Positions 45,429 through 55,019 of a stretch of 64,000 nucleotides of DNA are shown here, piece after piece. The notes below the pieces were generated by a model, which had not been told where the DNA came from, did not search any database, and saw nothing but the letters and a program-made list of their open reading frames with translations. Position 1 is the stretch's first letter. Each line of letters opens with the position of its first letter. Where the stretch lies: assembly GCF_003991565.1 (NCBI RefSeq), contig NZ_CP032819.1:372001-436000 (forward strand), read 5' to 3'. The stretch comes from Butyricimonas faecalis. GTDB taxonomy: Bacteria > Bacteroidota > Bacteroidia > Bacteroidales > Marinifilaceae. The position numbers were made by a program, and so were the translations under genes.

Positions 45429-45516
45429 GAGCAACGGCTGAACAACGGCTGAGCAACGAATAAGGGGGATTATTTCCATAGCTTTTCAGTAGGATTTCCA
45501 TTAGTTTTCAGTAGAA
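45429..45516 (+). repeat. Two families of short direct repeats
   Basis: 11-bp units: gagcaacggct (45429-45439), gaacaacggct (45440-45450), gagcaacga (45451-45459). 22-bp units: 45473-45494 and 45495-45516, identical except in four positions. They lie back to back in the leader region of trmD. Confidence 0.7.
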
Positions 45517-45585
45517 GTTATTTCCGATGATTAATTAAATGAAGGATGTGCAAAATACTTTTTCATGTATGCAATGATAAATTAC

Positions 45586-45593
45586 TATCTTTG
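45586..45593 (+). promoter_or_regulatory. -7 element of trmD
   Basis: TATCTTTG, 57 bp before the trmD ATG. No TTTG is found at -33. Confidence 0.5.
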
Positions 45594-45650
45594 TGCCGAA
45601 TTTGAAAGGTCATATTCAATTTTCAGTTTTCAATTTTCAATTGTTTAACC

Positions 45651-46328
45651 ATGCGTATCGATATATTAAGTGTAGTACCGGAATTATTGGAAAGTCCTTT
45701 GAATCACTCGATTATTAAACGAGCAAAAGAAAAGGGGATCGTGGAAATTCATATTCATAACATTCGGGATTGGTCGAAAGATAAACACCGGAAGGTGGAT
45801 GACTATTCTTTCGGGGGAGATGCCGGGTTGGTGATGGCTGTTCAGCCGATTTTTGACTGCATCAACGAGTTGACTTCCCAGCGGCATTATGACGAGATTA
45901 TCTATACGGCTCCGGATGCTCCCGTGTTTAATCAAAAGACGGCAAATGAATTGTCATTGAAAGAAAATATCATGATTCTTTGCGGACACTACAAGGGGGT
46001 GGATCATCGGGTGCGCGAACATCTGGTCACCCGGGAAATATCCGTGGGGGATTACGTCTTAACGGGCGGTGAATTACCGGCTTGTATCATGACGGATGCC
46101 ATCGTGCGCCTGTTGCCGGGAGCCATGGGGGATGAAACCTCTGCTTTGACTGATTCTTTTCAAGACAACCTGTTGGCCCCACCCGTGTACACGCGTCCTG
46201 CCGAATTTAACGGGTGGCGGGTGCCTGAAGTTTTGTTATCCGGTAATCATGCCCTGATTGATGAGTGGCAGGAACAACAAGCCTTGGAACGGACAAAGGC
46301 CTTACGTCCGGATTTGCTTGATGACTAG
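45651..46328 (+). CDS. trmD: tRNA (guanine-N1)-methyltransferase TrmD
   Basis: 225 residues. SPOUT methyltransferase with the knotted motif region [30 protein letters not shown] and [16 protein letters not shown]. It methylates G37 at N1 in tRNAs with G36 and prevents frameshifting. Length and residues match the family closely. The start ATG is preceded by repeats rather than a ribosome-binding site, normal in this phylum. Confidence 0.96.
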   Translation: MRIDILSVVPELLESPLNHSIIKRAKEKGIVEIHIHNIRDWSKDKHRKVDDYSFGGDAGLVMAVQPIFDCINELTSQRHYDEIIYTAPDAPVFNQKTANELSLKENIMILCGHYKGVDHRVREHLVTREISVGDYVLTGGELPACIMTDAIVRLLPGAMGDETSALTDSFQDNLLAPPVYTRPAEFNGWRVPEVLLSGNHALIDEWQEQQALERTKALRPDLLDD

Positions 46329-46445
46329 ATGATTACAGCTTGGCGTGGTGATATTTTATTGTTTGCATTTTTAAGTGGGTAGGGTTGCAGTTGTTGTATT
46401 TGCTATGTAGGTATATTTTAGAATATATAAAATATGACATTTCCT

Positions 46446-46476
46446 TTGTCGTGTGGATAAATAGTCATACCTTTGT
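46446..46476 (+). promoter_or_regulatory. Promoter of the LruC lipoprotein gene
   Basis: TTTG (46446-46449), 19 bp, TACCTTTG (46469-46476): a full match to the Bacteroidetes promoter. The ATG is 22 bp downstream. Confidence 0.7.
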
Positions 46477-46498
46477 GAAAATAAATAATTCTTTGTGT

Positions 46499-47509
46499 AT
46501 GAAAAAGGTGATGTATATTTTGAGTTGCATAGCATTGTTTTTATCATGTGGAGATAAAGACGTGTATAAGGCTCCGGAGGTAGATTTGAATCTGTTGAAA
46601 CCATACGAGGATATGGAGGTCATTGTTCCGGAGGGGTATGCCTCGATTGTCAAGTTATATGATGATACCTTGGCCATTTGTACTTATTCAACAACAATTT
46701 CGGTTCCTACTTACTGGGCGTCTAAATTGAGTCGGGCTTCTGAAAATAGTCCGATCACGATTGAAAATATCAAAAATGAGAATAATTATTATCAAGGCGT
46801 GTTAAATGCTTGGCAAGTTGTGGTTTTTGAGGATAGTCAAAAAGGTGATTATGACTACAACGATTTGATCATACACGTGAACTGGAGCATTCGGGAAAAT
46901 AGCTACACGGTGGCTGTTCATCCAATTGCTTTAGGATCTTCTAAGAAAATTAAGTTGGGATTTGAGAAAATGGATGGTAATATTTCGAGCGTGGACGAGG
47001 TTATCGTGGCAGAGAATTGTCGGAAAGATCTGTTTGAGGGGAGAGAGGGGTTTATCAATACTTTTTCCGGCAAAGAAAAGGTGATTATTAATAACGGTAA
47101 ATATACGTATCGGAAAGAGTTGGCCAAACAGAGTAATGACCTTAGATGTGCCGTGAATTGGTTTATTGAAGTGGATGGCGGGACAAGATTGTATGCTATT
47201 ACGAATAATCCGGTATGCCTAAATCAAGAAGGAAGACCTTATGGCTTGATATTCACTAGAATCTATGATGAATATACCTATTGCAACAAGAAGGGAGAAC
47301 GTTGTGGTCTTGATTGGTTCCTGTATCCACAAGAGTTGGTGAGTATATTCGATATTTATGATTTCGATAGCTACATGAAAACAGGGGATATTTCTATTTT
47401 CCGAATACCTAAAGAAGGTTTTTATGATGCTATAGGCGAAGGGATACCGATGGGGAAAGATGGATTGTTGTATTGTCCGAATTCGTTGTATAACGTGAAT
47501 CTACAATAG
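46499..47509 (+). CDS. LruC-domain (DUF4842) lipoprotein
   Basis: 336 residues from the ATG at 46499. Lipoprotein signal ILSCIALFLSCGDKD with the modified cysteine in LSC; the acidic CGDKD residues fit surface export in Bacteroidetes. The LruC motif FEDSQKGDYDYNDLIIHVNW is present, and the product ends with a C-terminal segment PYGLIFTRIY. LruC proteins are surface proteins found with adhesins; function is unknown. A full promoter lies before it and a terminator after it, so it is monocistronic. Confidence 0.85.
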   Translation: MKKVMYILSCIALFLSCGDKDVYKAPEVDLNLLKPYEDMEVIVPEGYASIVKLYDDTLAICTYSTTISVPTYWASKLSRASENSPITIENIKNENNYYQGVLNAWQVVVFEDSQKGDYDYNDLIIHVNWSIRENSYTVAVHPIALGSSKKIKLGFEKMDGNISSVDEVIVAENCRKDLFEGREGFINTFSGKEKVIINNGKYTYRKELAKQSNDLRCAVNWFIEVDGGTRLYAITNNPVCLNQEGRPYGLIFTRIYDEYTYCNKKGERCGLDWFLYPQELVSIFDIYDFDSYMKTGDISIFRIPKEGFYDAIGEGIPMGKDGLLYCPNSLYNVNLQ

Positions 47510-47515
47510 CGTGTT

Positions 47516-47542
47516 AAAACGGGGTGTTTTCCCCGTTTTTTT
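47516..47542 (+). terminator. Rho-independent terminator after LruC gene
   Basis: aaaacgggg (47516-47524) pairs with ccccgtttt (47531-47539), followed by more T, a textbook stem and T run. Confidence 0.85.
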
Positions 47543-47575
47543 ATGCCTTTTCCCGTTATTTTTCAGCACATTTTG

Positions 47576-47606
47576 TTTGGCAGGTTGATATTTATTTGTA
47601 CTTTTG
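47576..47606 (+). promoter_or_regulatory. Promoter of rpsA
   Basis: TTTG (47576-47579), 19 bp, TACTTTTG (47599-47606): full consensus. The annotated start must lie downstream of this, which excludes the earliest in-frame start at 47604. Confidence 0.7.
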
Positions 47607-47666
47607 CGCCCGTGTTATAAAAACATAATGTCTAATTTATTAGGAGATAAGCATTTATTATTTATT

Positions 47667-49529
47667 ATGGCAGAAGAACAAAAAGAAATGCAAGCAGAAC
47701 TTGCACAAGAAGAAACCAAGAATGTTGCTCCCGTGGCAACCACAAGCGCAGAGGCTGACGAGAATTTTGACTGGGAAGCTTATGCAAATGATGATGTAAT
47801 CCCCGCATCAGAAAAAGAAGAATTGGCTAACAGATATGCCGAGACGCTTTCATCTGTAGTAGAGAAAGAAGTGGTTGAAGGTACTGTTATCTCAATGAAC
47901 AAGAGAGAAGTCGTTGTAAACATCGGTTACAAGTCAGACGGTATCATTTCATTGAACGAATTCCGTTACGATCCGGAATTGAAAGTGGGAGATAAAGTAG
48001 AAGTTTACGTTGAGACTCAAGAAGACAAGAAAGGTCAATTGACTCTTTCTCACAAGAAAGCAAGAGCTTTACGTAGCTGGGATCGCGTTAATGCAGCGTT
48101 GGAGAACGACGAAATTATCAAGGGTTACGTTAAATGTCGCACGAAGGGCGGTATGATCGTTGATGTATTCGGTATCGAGGCATTCTTACCGGGTTCTCAA
48201 ATCGATGTTAAGCCGATTCGTGATTACGATATCTATGTTGGTAAGACCATGGAATTCAAAGTGGTTAAGATCAACCAAGAATTCAAGAATGTTGTTGTAT
48301 CTCACAAAGCTCTTATCGAGGCTGAGTTGGAACAACAGAAGAAAGATATCATCTCTAAATTGGAAAAAGGACAAGTACTTGAAGGTACTGTTAAAAATAT
48401 CACCTCTTACGGAGTATTCATTGACTTGGGTGGCGTAGACGGATTGATCCACATTACCGACCTTTCTTGGGGCCGCGTAAATCATCCGAATGAAATCGTT
48501 GAGTTGGATCAGAAGTTGAACGTTGTTATTCTTGACTTCGATGACGAGAAGAAACGTATCGCTCTTGGTTTGAAACAATTGACTCCGCACCCGTGGGATG
48601 CTTTGAGCGCAGACTTGAAGGTGGGTGACCGCGTGAAGGGTAAAGTAGTGGTTATGGCTGACTACGGTGCTTTCGTTGAGATTGCTCCGGGTGTAGAAGG
48701 TTTGATCCACGTATCCGAAATGTCATGGTCTCAACACTTGCGTTCAGCTCAAGACTTTATGAAAGTGGGAGACGAGGTAGAGGCTGTTGTTCTTACCTTG
48801 GATCGCGACGAAAGAAAGATGTCTTTGGGTATCAAACAATTGAAGAACGACCCGTGGCAAAATATCGAGGAGAAATATGCTGTTGGTACGAAACACAAAG
48901 CTATCGTGCGTAACTTCACGAACTTCGGTGTGTTCGTTGAGATCGAAGAAGGAGTTGACGGATTGATCCACATCTCTGACTTGTCTTGGACGAAGAAAGT
49001 AAAACACCCGGCAGAATTCACTCAAATCGGTGCCGAGATCGATGTTGTAGTTCTTGAAATCGACAAGGAAAACAGAAGATTGAGCTTGGGTCACAAACAA
49101 TTGGAAGAGAATCCTTGGGATGTGTTCGAAACGATCTTCACCGTTGATTCTATCCACGAAGGAACGATCACTGAAATCTTTGACAAGGGTGCTGTCATTG
49201 CGTTACCTTACGGCGTAGAAGGATTTGCTACTCCTCGCCACTTGGTAAAAGAAGACGGAACTCAAGCTAAAGTTGACGAGAAATTACCGTTCAAGGTGAT
49301 CGAATTCAACAAGGGTGCCAAGAGAATCATTCTTTCTCACTCTCGTATTTTCGAAGATGAGCAAAAGGCTGCCGACAATGCCAAGAAGAAAGATGAAGCT
49401 AGCGCTACTAAAAAAGCAGTGAAGAAAGTAAAAGAGAAATTGGAAAAGACAACTTTGGGTGACATCACCGAGTTGGCTGCTTTGAAAGATCAAATGGAAG
49501 CTAAAGGAGAAGGCGAAAAGAACAATTAA
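47667..49529 (+). CDS. rpsA: 30S ribosomal protein S1
   Basis: 620 residues from the ATG at 47667 (MAEEQKEMQAELAQEETKN); an ATG at 47628 is possible. Six S1 RNA-binding domains follow an acidic N-terminus, recognisable by repeated VGDKVEVYV, GFIDLGGVDGLIHITDLSW, FVEIAPGVEGLIHVSEMSW, FVEIEEGVDGLIHISDLSW units. Codon use is strongly biased, as in highly expressed genes (for example gtt, aag, ttg rich). S1 unfolds mRNA leaders for initiation, which matters in Bacteroidetes, where Shine-Dalgarno use is low. Confidence 0.95.
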   Translation: MAEEQKEMQAELAQEETKNVAPVATTSAEADENFDWEAYANDDVIPASEKEELANRYAETLSSVVEKEVVEGTVISMNKREVVVNIGYKSDGIISLNEFRYDPELKVGDKVEVYVETQEDKKGQLTLSHKKARALRSWDRVNAALENDEIIKGYVKCRTKGGMIVDVFGIEAFLPGSQIDVKPIRDYDIYVGKTMEFKVVKINQEFKNVVVSHKALIEAELEQQKKDIISKLEKGQVLEGTVKNITSYGVFIDLGGVDGLIHITDLSWGRVNHPNEIVELDQKLNVVILDFDDEKKRIALGLKQLTPHPWDALSADLKVGDRVKGKVVVMADYGAFVEIAPGVEGLIHVSEMSWSQHLRSAQDFMKVGDEVEAVVLTLDRDERKMSLGIKQLKNDPWQNIEEKYAVGTKHKAIVRNFTNFGVFVEIEEGVDGLIHISDLSWTKKVKHPAEFTQIGAEIDVVVLEIDKENRRLSLGHKQLEENPWDVFETIFTVDSIHEGTITEIFDKGAVIALPYGVEGFATPRHLVKEDGTQAKVDEKLPFKVIEFNKGAKRIILSHSRIFEDEQKAADNAKKKDEASATKKAVKKVKEKLEKTTLGDITELAALKDQMEAKGEGEKNN

Positions 49530-49532
49530 TTT

Positions 49533-50465
49533 GTGAAATTCGAATTGACTATATTAGGGTGCGGTTCGGCCGTACCCACGCTTCAAAGAAATGCTGCCGC
49601 TCAGGTACTTCATGTACTTGAGCGGTACTTTCTTATTGATTGTGGTGAAGGTACTCAACAACAGTTGAGGCGTTTTAAGGTACCCTACAATAAGATTAAT
49701 CATATTTTTATTTCCCATTTGCACGGGGATCATTTTTTCGGACTGATCGGTTTGTTGTCCAGTTTTTCATTACAGAATCGTCGGGCTGAATTGCATATCT
49801 ATTCGGATAAGCGTTTGCAGGAAATTGTTGAGTTCCAGTTAAAGGTGATGAACGCTCGTCTGAATTACCCGTTGATATTCCATTACCTGGACCGTGAACC
49901 CGGTGTGATATATGAAGACCGTATGATGACGGTTCACACTTTTCCTTTGAAACATCGTTACGAGGCTCCGGTGACCGGATTTTTGTTTGCCGAGAAAGAG
50001 AAAGAGCGGAACATTAAACGGGAGATGACGGATGCTTTTCATGTTCCCGTGGCTTTCATGCATCGTTTGAAAAAAGGGGAAGATTATATTACTCCCGACG
50101 GTGAAGTGATAGCGAATAGTCGCTTAACGACAGCACCACCTGCACCCCGTTCTTATGCTTACATGACGGACACGCTTTTCCGGGAGACTTTTGCCGAATA
50201 CGTGAAGGGGGTTGATTTACTTTATCACGAATCCACTTACGGGAACGAGTTTGAGGGGTTGGCCAAGGACACTTTTCACAGTACTGCAGGTCAAGCAGCC
50301 CGAATGGCCGTACTTGCCGGGGCAAAACATCTTCTGCTGGGACATTTTTCGTCCCGTTATCCTGACCCAGCCCCTTTGTTGGAACAAGCACGGGAGATTT
50401 TCCCGAACACGGATTTGTGTTATGATGGGGCGGTATTCGAATTGCCGGCCGTGAAGAGGGGATAA
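49533..50465 (+). CDS. rnz: Ribonuclease Z
   Basis: 310 residues from a GTG at 49533. Metallo-beta-lactamase fold: ILGCGSAVPTLQRN, LIDCGEGTQQQLRRF, HLHGDHFFG (zinc ligands), later FHSTAGQAARMA and LLLGHFSSRYPD. Processes tRNA 3' ends. It starts 3 nt after the rpsA stop, so the two genes are probably co-transcribed. Confidence 0.93.
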   Translation: MKFELTILGCGSAVPTLQRNAAAQVLHVLERYFLIDCGEGTQQQLRRFKVPYNKINHIFISHLHGDHFFGLIGLLSSFSLQNRRAELHIYSDKRLQEIVEFQLKVMNARLNYPLIFHYLDREPGVIYEDRMMTVHTFPLKHRYEAPVTGFLFAEKEKERNIKREMTDAFHVPVAFMHRLKKGEDYITPDGEVIANSRLTTAPPAPRSYAYMTDTLFRETFAEYVKGVDLLYHESTYGNEFEGLAKDTFHSTAGQAARMAVLAGAKHLLLGHFSSRYPDPAPLLEQAREIFPNTDLCYDGAVFELPAVKRG

Positions 50466-50572
50466 TGTTGTTCTGGTATGGCTTGTTCCACTTTTGAGCT
50501 AAGGTTTCTCTAACTTTTATTCTGATTTTCAAGACAAGTGGCATATAGTAGGTGGTGTGAACTATTATGAAC

Positions 50573-50603
50573 TTGTTTGATGTTGAATTGTCCTGTATTT
50601 TTG
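50573..50603 (+). promoter_or_regulatory. Promoter of the fimbrillin locus
   Basis: TTG (50573-50575), 20 bp, TATTTTTG (50596-50603), close to the consensus, 37 bp before the first fimbrillin ATG. Confidence 0.55.
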
Positions 50604-50639
50604 TATAGAAAAAATGAAATCATATTTAAAATAACAGTT

Positions 50640-51539
50640 ATGAAAGTAGTATTTTGGTTGCACATTTTAGTTTTTCTTTCGCTGTACGGGTGTTCAGGAG
50701 GGGGCAGTGAAAAGGAAGTAATCCCTCCAATGGAACCGGAAACTCCGAAAGTGCGAATTGCTTTAAATTGCGGTATCGCTTCCCGGGCTACGGAAACGAA
50801 TTTCGAGTCGGGAGACAAGGTCGGTTTGTTCGTGGTGAATTATAACGGTTCGTCTGCCGGGACGTTGCAGAACACGGGAAATCATGCGGATAACGTGAAG
50901 TTTACTTATTCTTCTGCGTGGACACCAGAGCGAGATATATATTGGAAAGATGGTACGACGAAGGCTGATTTCTATTGTTATTATCCGTATGCGACAGTAA
51001 CGGATGTTACGGCGTACAAGTTTTCGGTGGCAGAGGATCAATCGACGGAAACCAGTTATAAGGCATCCGATTTCTTGTGGGGAAAAACGGGTGCGGTGTC
51101 ACCGTCGAGCAACGCGGTTGATATTACCTTGAAACATGTTTGCAGTTGTATGCAGATTAAGGTGGCTGCCGGTAAGGGGTACACGCAGGAGGAGTTGAAC
51201 GGGGTTATCGAGAGCGTGACCGTACACGGTGTCTGTGCCGGAGCTTCGATCAACTTGGCAACGGGAACTGTGACGGCGGAAGGCGGGGAGAAGGTGATCA
51301 TCCCTTGGAAGAGTGGCGAGTGTTACAAGGCGTTGATCGTTCCGCAATCTGTTGAGGAGGTGGGACTGATCGTTATTCTTATTAACAAGAAAGAGTACAC
51401 GTTGAGGAAGGCTTTCACGTTTGAAGCGAATAAACGGTACACGTTTACGGTTACGGTCGATAAGACGAATAATGGTATAAATGTCGGCATCGGTAGTTGG
51501 GAGGAGGATGGTGTTGACCACGGGGGTGTGGCTGAATAG
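50640..51539 (+). CDS. Fimbrillin-family lipoprotein 1
   Basis: 299 residues from the ATG at 50640. Lipobox LSLYGCSGG. Mfa/FimA-like motifs: TNFESGDKVGLFV, YWKDGTTKADFYCYYPY, KASDFLWGK, and a C-terminal FTFEANKRYTFTVTV. Fimbrillins are surface pili subunits or related adhesins of Bacteroidales. It heads the locus; the next gene follows after 16 bp. Confidence 0.88.
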   Translation: MKVVFWLHILVFLSLYGCSGGGSEKEVIPPMEPETPKVRIALNCGIASRATETNFESGDKVGLFVVNYNGSSAGTLQNTGNHADNVKFTYSSAWTPERDIYWKDGTTKADFYCYYPYATVTDVTAYKFSVAEDQSTETSYKASDFLWGKTGAVSPSSNAVDITLKHVCSCMQIKVAAGKGYTQEELNGVIESVTVHGVCAGASINLATGTVTAEGGEKVIIPWKSGECYKALIVPQSVEEVGLIVILINKKEYTLRKAFTFEANKRYTFTVTVDKTNNGINVGIGSWEEDGVDHGGVAE

Positions 51540-51555
51540 TTTAAAATGATAAGCT

Positions 51556-54500
51556 ATGAAAAGAAGATATTGTGTTTTGGTTGCCTGCATGATGGCGTTT
51601 CTATGCTTGCTTTTTGCCTGCCGGGAAGATGAAGGCGTGATGGGAGGCGAGGATCCCCGACTTCCGATTGATTTGTCGGGGGAGATTGACCAGGTGATGC
51701 TGTCGCGGGTGAATGACGGGGGATTTTGTGATCAGGATGTGATTGGGGTGTATATCGTGGACTACGAGGGAGGAAATCCCGGAGAGTTGGCATTGGAAGG
51801 GAATCGGGCTTCTAATGTGCAGTTCACGTACAATGAGGCTAATAATAAATGGAGCGGGGCGTATGATATTTACTGGAATGATACGAAGACCCCGATAGAC
51901 GTGTACGGGTATTATCCTTGGAGTTCTCCGGGGAGTATCAGCGAGTATGCTTTTGAGGTGCAGAAGGATCAGGCGAAGGCGGGGGCAAATGGGAATTTGG
52001 GAGGCTATGAGGCGAGTGATTTTCTTTGGGGAAAGGCGGAGAAGGTGGAACCTTCAACGAAAGTGATTTGTTTGGCTTTCCGTCATAAAATGAGTACGGC
52101 ACGGGTGACACTGATGGAAGGAGAGGGATTTGCCGAAGGGGAATGGACGGGGTTGGAGAAACAGGTGTTGGTGACAAATACGAAACGGAAGGCGTTGATT
52201 GATTTGAATACCGGGGACGTGACGGCCACGGGGGCGGTTGCTACCACGGGAACGATACCTTATCAGAAGGATGGGGTATTCCGGGCGATCGTCGTGCCGC
52301 AGGAGGTGAATGCCGGAACGGAGTTGTTCAAGATAACGGTTGATGGTGTGGTGTATACTTTCAAGAAGAACGAGGCATTTACTTACGTGCCTTCGAAGAT
52401 GCATAATTTCACGATTCGAGTAGACAAAAAGGAAAATACCGGTGCGTATGAGTTCGTGTTGGTGAGCGAATCGATTACGGCATGGGAGAATGATGAGATA
52501 ACGCACAATGCGACGGCAAGGGAGTATATCGTGATTGAATCTGAGGCTGGGAAGTTGAAGGAGGCGATTGTTGCGGCGAATAAGGATTTTCGAAAGTTGC
52601 AGAATCTGAAGATTACGGGGGAGATTGATGCAGGTGATTTTTATTTTATGCGGGATTCGATGAATTTGTTGCAGTCGTTGAATCTGAAGGAGGTAAAGAT
52701 AAAAGGTGAGGATGATGTAATTCCAGGTAATGCATTGGAGTCTAAATATTCTTTGACAAGATTAGTGTTGCCGGATCAATTGAAACAAATCAGCCACAGT
52801 GCTTTTAGCAATTGTAGAAACTTGACCGGTTCGTTAATTATACCGGAGGGTGTTACGAAAATCGAGAATGCGGCTTTTCTCAATTGTCAAAATTTGACAG
52901 GAACTTTGTCTCTGCCATCAACATTAGAAGTATTAGGTACTGGGTATGGTATTGGCGTTTTCAGAGGTTGTAAATTTGTATGTGAATTGAAGCTTCCGGA
53001 AAAATTAAGATACATTGGAATACAAGCTTTTTATGGATGCTCGGGATTTTATGGAGAATTGCATTTACCGGGTAGTTTGGAATTTCTGGATAGCGATGCA
53101 TTTGGTGGATGTAGAAATTTAACGGGTTCAATAACAATACCTCAGGGAGTAATGGAGATTGGAGAAGCTACATTTGCAGGTTGTTCGGGATTGAATGGAA
53201 CTTTAACTTTGCATGATGGAATTGTATCTATTGGAGCACGCGCTTTTGAAGGCACTTCTCTAAAAGGAGAGTTGCATTTGCCAAAGAATCTTGCAGCAAT
53301 CGGTGAGAATACATTTTGCGGTTGTGATTTTTCGGGGACATTGGTTTTGCCCGATGGATTGAGGTCTATCGGTGATAAGGCTTTCGCTTATAACTGGCGT
53401 TTGATGGGTGTTTTGGAATTCCCGGAGGGGATACAGAGTATCGGGGCCGGGGCTTTTGCCCAATGTCGTAGTATTGAAGGTTTGGTTTTTCCGGAAAGTT
53501 TGGAAAATATTCGTTACGAGGTGAGTTGGGGAGAAAATGGTGGTGCTTTCCAAAATTGTTTCGGTATCGGAAGTATTGTCTGTAAAGGTACTATTCCGGC
53601 TTATGTGCAGGCGGGGGCTTTTGATGGGGTGCCCAAAGATAATTTTACATTAGAGGTCCCGGAACCTGTTGTAGCACAGTATCAAGTTACTCCTGGATGG
53701 AGTGATTTTAAACGAATTGCAGCTCATCGGGAATTGGTTTGCAGGCCGGCGTTGGCGACAGCTATAAATACGGAATGTGTTCGTCGTCTGGTGCTGAATG
53801 CCGAGGGAGATTGGAAGGTAATCGAATTGCCTGACTGGTGTGTGTTGTCTCAAATGGAAGGATCGAAAAAGACCGAATTGATGTTGACAATAAAGGAGTT
53901 GAGCCGGGGTGGAGAACCTCGCGAGGGGGATGTCGTGTTCCAGTTGAAGGATAAAGACTACACGACACGTTGCCATGTAACACAATATGATTACGAATAC
54001 GGAGAGGACGAGATTATCACCTTGCAGGAGCATAAAATTGGTAACGGGGTTAATCTGGTATTTTTGGGAGACGGTTATAGTGCTTTGGATATTTCGAAAG
54101 GGAATTATATGACAATGATAAAGGAGCAAGTAGAACGTTTCTTTGATATAGAACCTTATCGGACATATCGAGATTATTTCAATATTTACACGGGGATCGC
54201 AGTTTCCCCAGAAAGTGGTGTCGGCACAGTAAATACGATTCGATACACGAAATTCGAGACAACGTACACGGGAGGGGTTGGTTTGCGATGTGATTACGAT
54301 GCCGTCTTTGCTTACGCATTGAACATGCCGACGGTGAACAAAGGGAATTTGAATCAAACATTGATTATTATAACACCGAATTCAACGGATTACGGTGGAA
54401 TTTGCCAGATGTGGGGAGATGGTTCCGCTATAGCATTCTGTCCGTTGAGTGATTACGGGTATCCGTTGGATTCCCGGGGTGTGATTCAACATGAGGCCGG

Positions 54501-54993
54501 AGGACATGGTTTCGGTAAGCTAGGGGATGAGTACATCTATCACAATGCGTTTATTGATTTCTGTGATTGTACTTGTTGTGCGCATGTAAAAGAATTTAAT
54601 TCTGCGAAATCTTTGGGATGGTACGAAAACTTGTCCCTTACCGGAAAAATGCATGAAGTGCCTTGGGCTCATTTCATTTTTGATGATCGGTATAGTGACG
54701 TGGTGGATATTTACGAGGGAGGATTTATGCATGCACGTGGAGTTTTCCGTTCGGAACAGAATAGCTGTATGAATAATGACATCCCTTATTATAGTGCGAT
54801 CAGTCGAGAAGCGATCGTGAAACGAATCATGGAATATGCCGGGGAATCTTACTCGTTTGAGAAGTTCGTGGCGAATGACAAGCGCGATGCCGGTGAATCG
54901 TTGTCCCGTTACGCGGATCGTCCGGGTGTTACGGTGCGGGGTAATCAATACGCGCCCCGGATTCATGAGGGGAAACCGGATATTTTGAAATAA
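51556..54993 (+). CDS. Fimbrillin-BspA LRR-BACON-M64 peptidase fusion
   Basis: 1145 residues. Order of parts: (1) lipoprotein signal (LLFACRED) and a fimbrillin-like N-terminus (about 1-310; FWGK motif ASDFLWGK); (2) about 390-695 BspA/LRR_5 leucine-rich repeats (LTGSLIIPEGVTKIENAAF type); (3) about 715-815 a BACON-like beta-sandwich (GDWKVIELPDWCVLSQMEG); (4) about 816-1100 an M64 metallopeptidase with H979-E-A-G-G-H984-GFGKLGDEY. M64 enzymes include IgA-cleaving proteases. I know of no named protein that joins a fimbrillin to an M64 peptidase. Confidence 0.88.
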   Translation: MKRRYCVLVACMMAFLCLLFACREDEGVMGGEDPRLPIDLSGEIDQVMLSRVNDGGFCDQDVIGVYIVDYEGGNPGELALEGNRASNVQFTYNEANNKWSGAYDIYWNDTKTPIDVYGYYPWSSPGSISEYAFEVQKDQAKAGANGNLGGYEASDFLWGKAEKVEPSTKVICLAFRHKMSTARVTLMEGEGFAEGEWTGLEKQVLVTNTKRKALIDLNTGDVTATGAVATTGTIPYQKDGVFRAIVVPQEVNAGTELFKITVDGVVYTFKKNEAFTYVPSKMHNFTIRVDKKENTGAYEFVLVSESITAWENDEITHNATAREYIVIESEAGKLKEAIVAANKDFRKLQNLKITGEIDAGDFYFMRDSMNLLQSLNLKEVKIKGEDDVIPGNALESKYSLTRLVLPDQLKQISHSAFSNCRNLTGSLIIPEGVTKIENAAFLNCQNLTGTLSLPSTLEVLGTGYGIGVFRGCKFVCELKLPEKLRYIGIQAFYGCSGFYGELHLPGSLEFLDSDAFGGCRNLTGSITIPQGVMEIGEATFAGCSGLNGTLTLHDGIVSIGARAFEGTSLKGELHLPKNLAAIGENTFCGCDFSGTLVLPDGLRSIGDKAFAYNWRLMGVLEFPEGIQSIGAGAFAQCRSIEGLVFPESLENIRYEVSWGENGGAFQNCFGIGSIVCKGTIPAYVQAGAFDGVPKDNFTLEVPEPVVAQYQVTPGWSDFKRIAAHRELVCRPALATAINTECVRRLVLNAEGDWKVIELPDWCVLSQMEGSKKTELMLTIKELSRGGEPREGDVVFQLKDKDYTTRCHVTQYDYEYGEDEIITLQEHKIGNGVNLVFLGDGYSALDISKGNYMTMIKEQVERFFDIEPYRTYRDYFNIYTGIAVSPESGVGTVNTIRYTKFETTYTGGVGLRCDYDAVFAYALNMPTVNKGNLNQTLIIITPNSTDYGGICQMWGDGSAIAFCPLSDYGYPLDSRGVIQHEAGGHGFGKLGDEYIYHNAFIDFCDCTCCAHVKEFNSAKSLGWYENLSLTGKMHEVPWAHFIFDDRYSDVVDIYEGGFMHARGVFRSEQNSCMNNDIPYYSAISREAIVKRIMEYAGESYSFEKFVANDKRDAGESLSRYADRPGVTVRGNQYAPRIHEGKPDILK

Positions 54994-55019
54994 GGGTTGA
55001 ATGTAAAAACAAGTAAGCT

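Larger units (their letters stand above)
45193..45650. other. 458-bp intergenic region with short tandem repeats
   Basis: Contains gagcaacggct-type 11-bp units (45429-45459), two 22-bp units tttccatagcttttcagtag (45473-45494) and tttccattagttttcagtag (45495-45516), the trmD -7 element TATCTTTG (45586-45593), and ttcaatttt-type repeats (about 45614-45640). No gene is seen. Confidence 0.55.

Noticed and set aside
45225..45479. 84-residue minus-strand frame
   Set aside because: Runs through the short tandem repeats and has no protein-like pattern.
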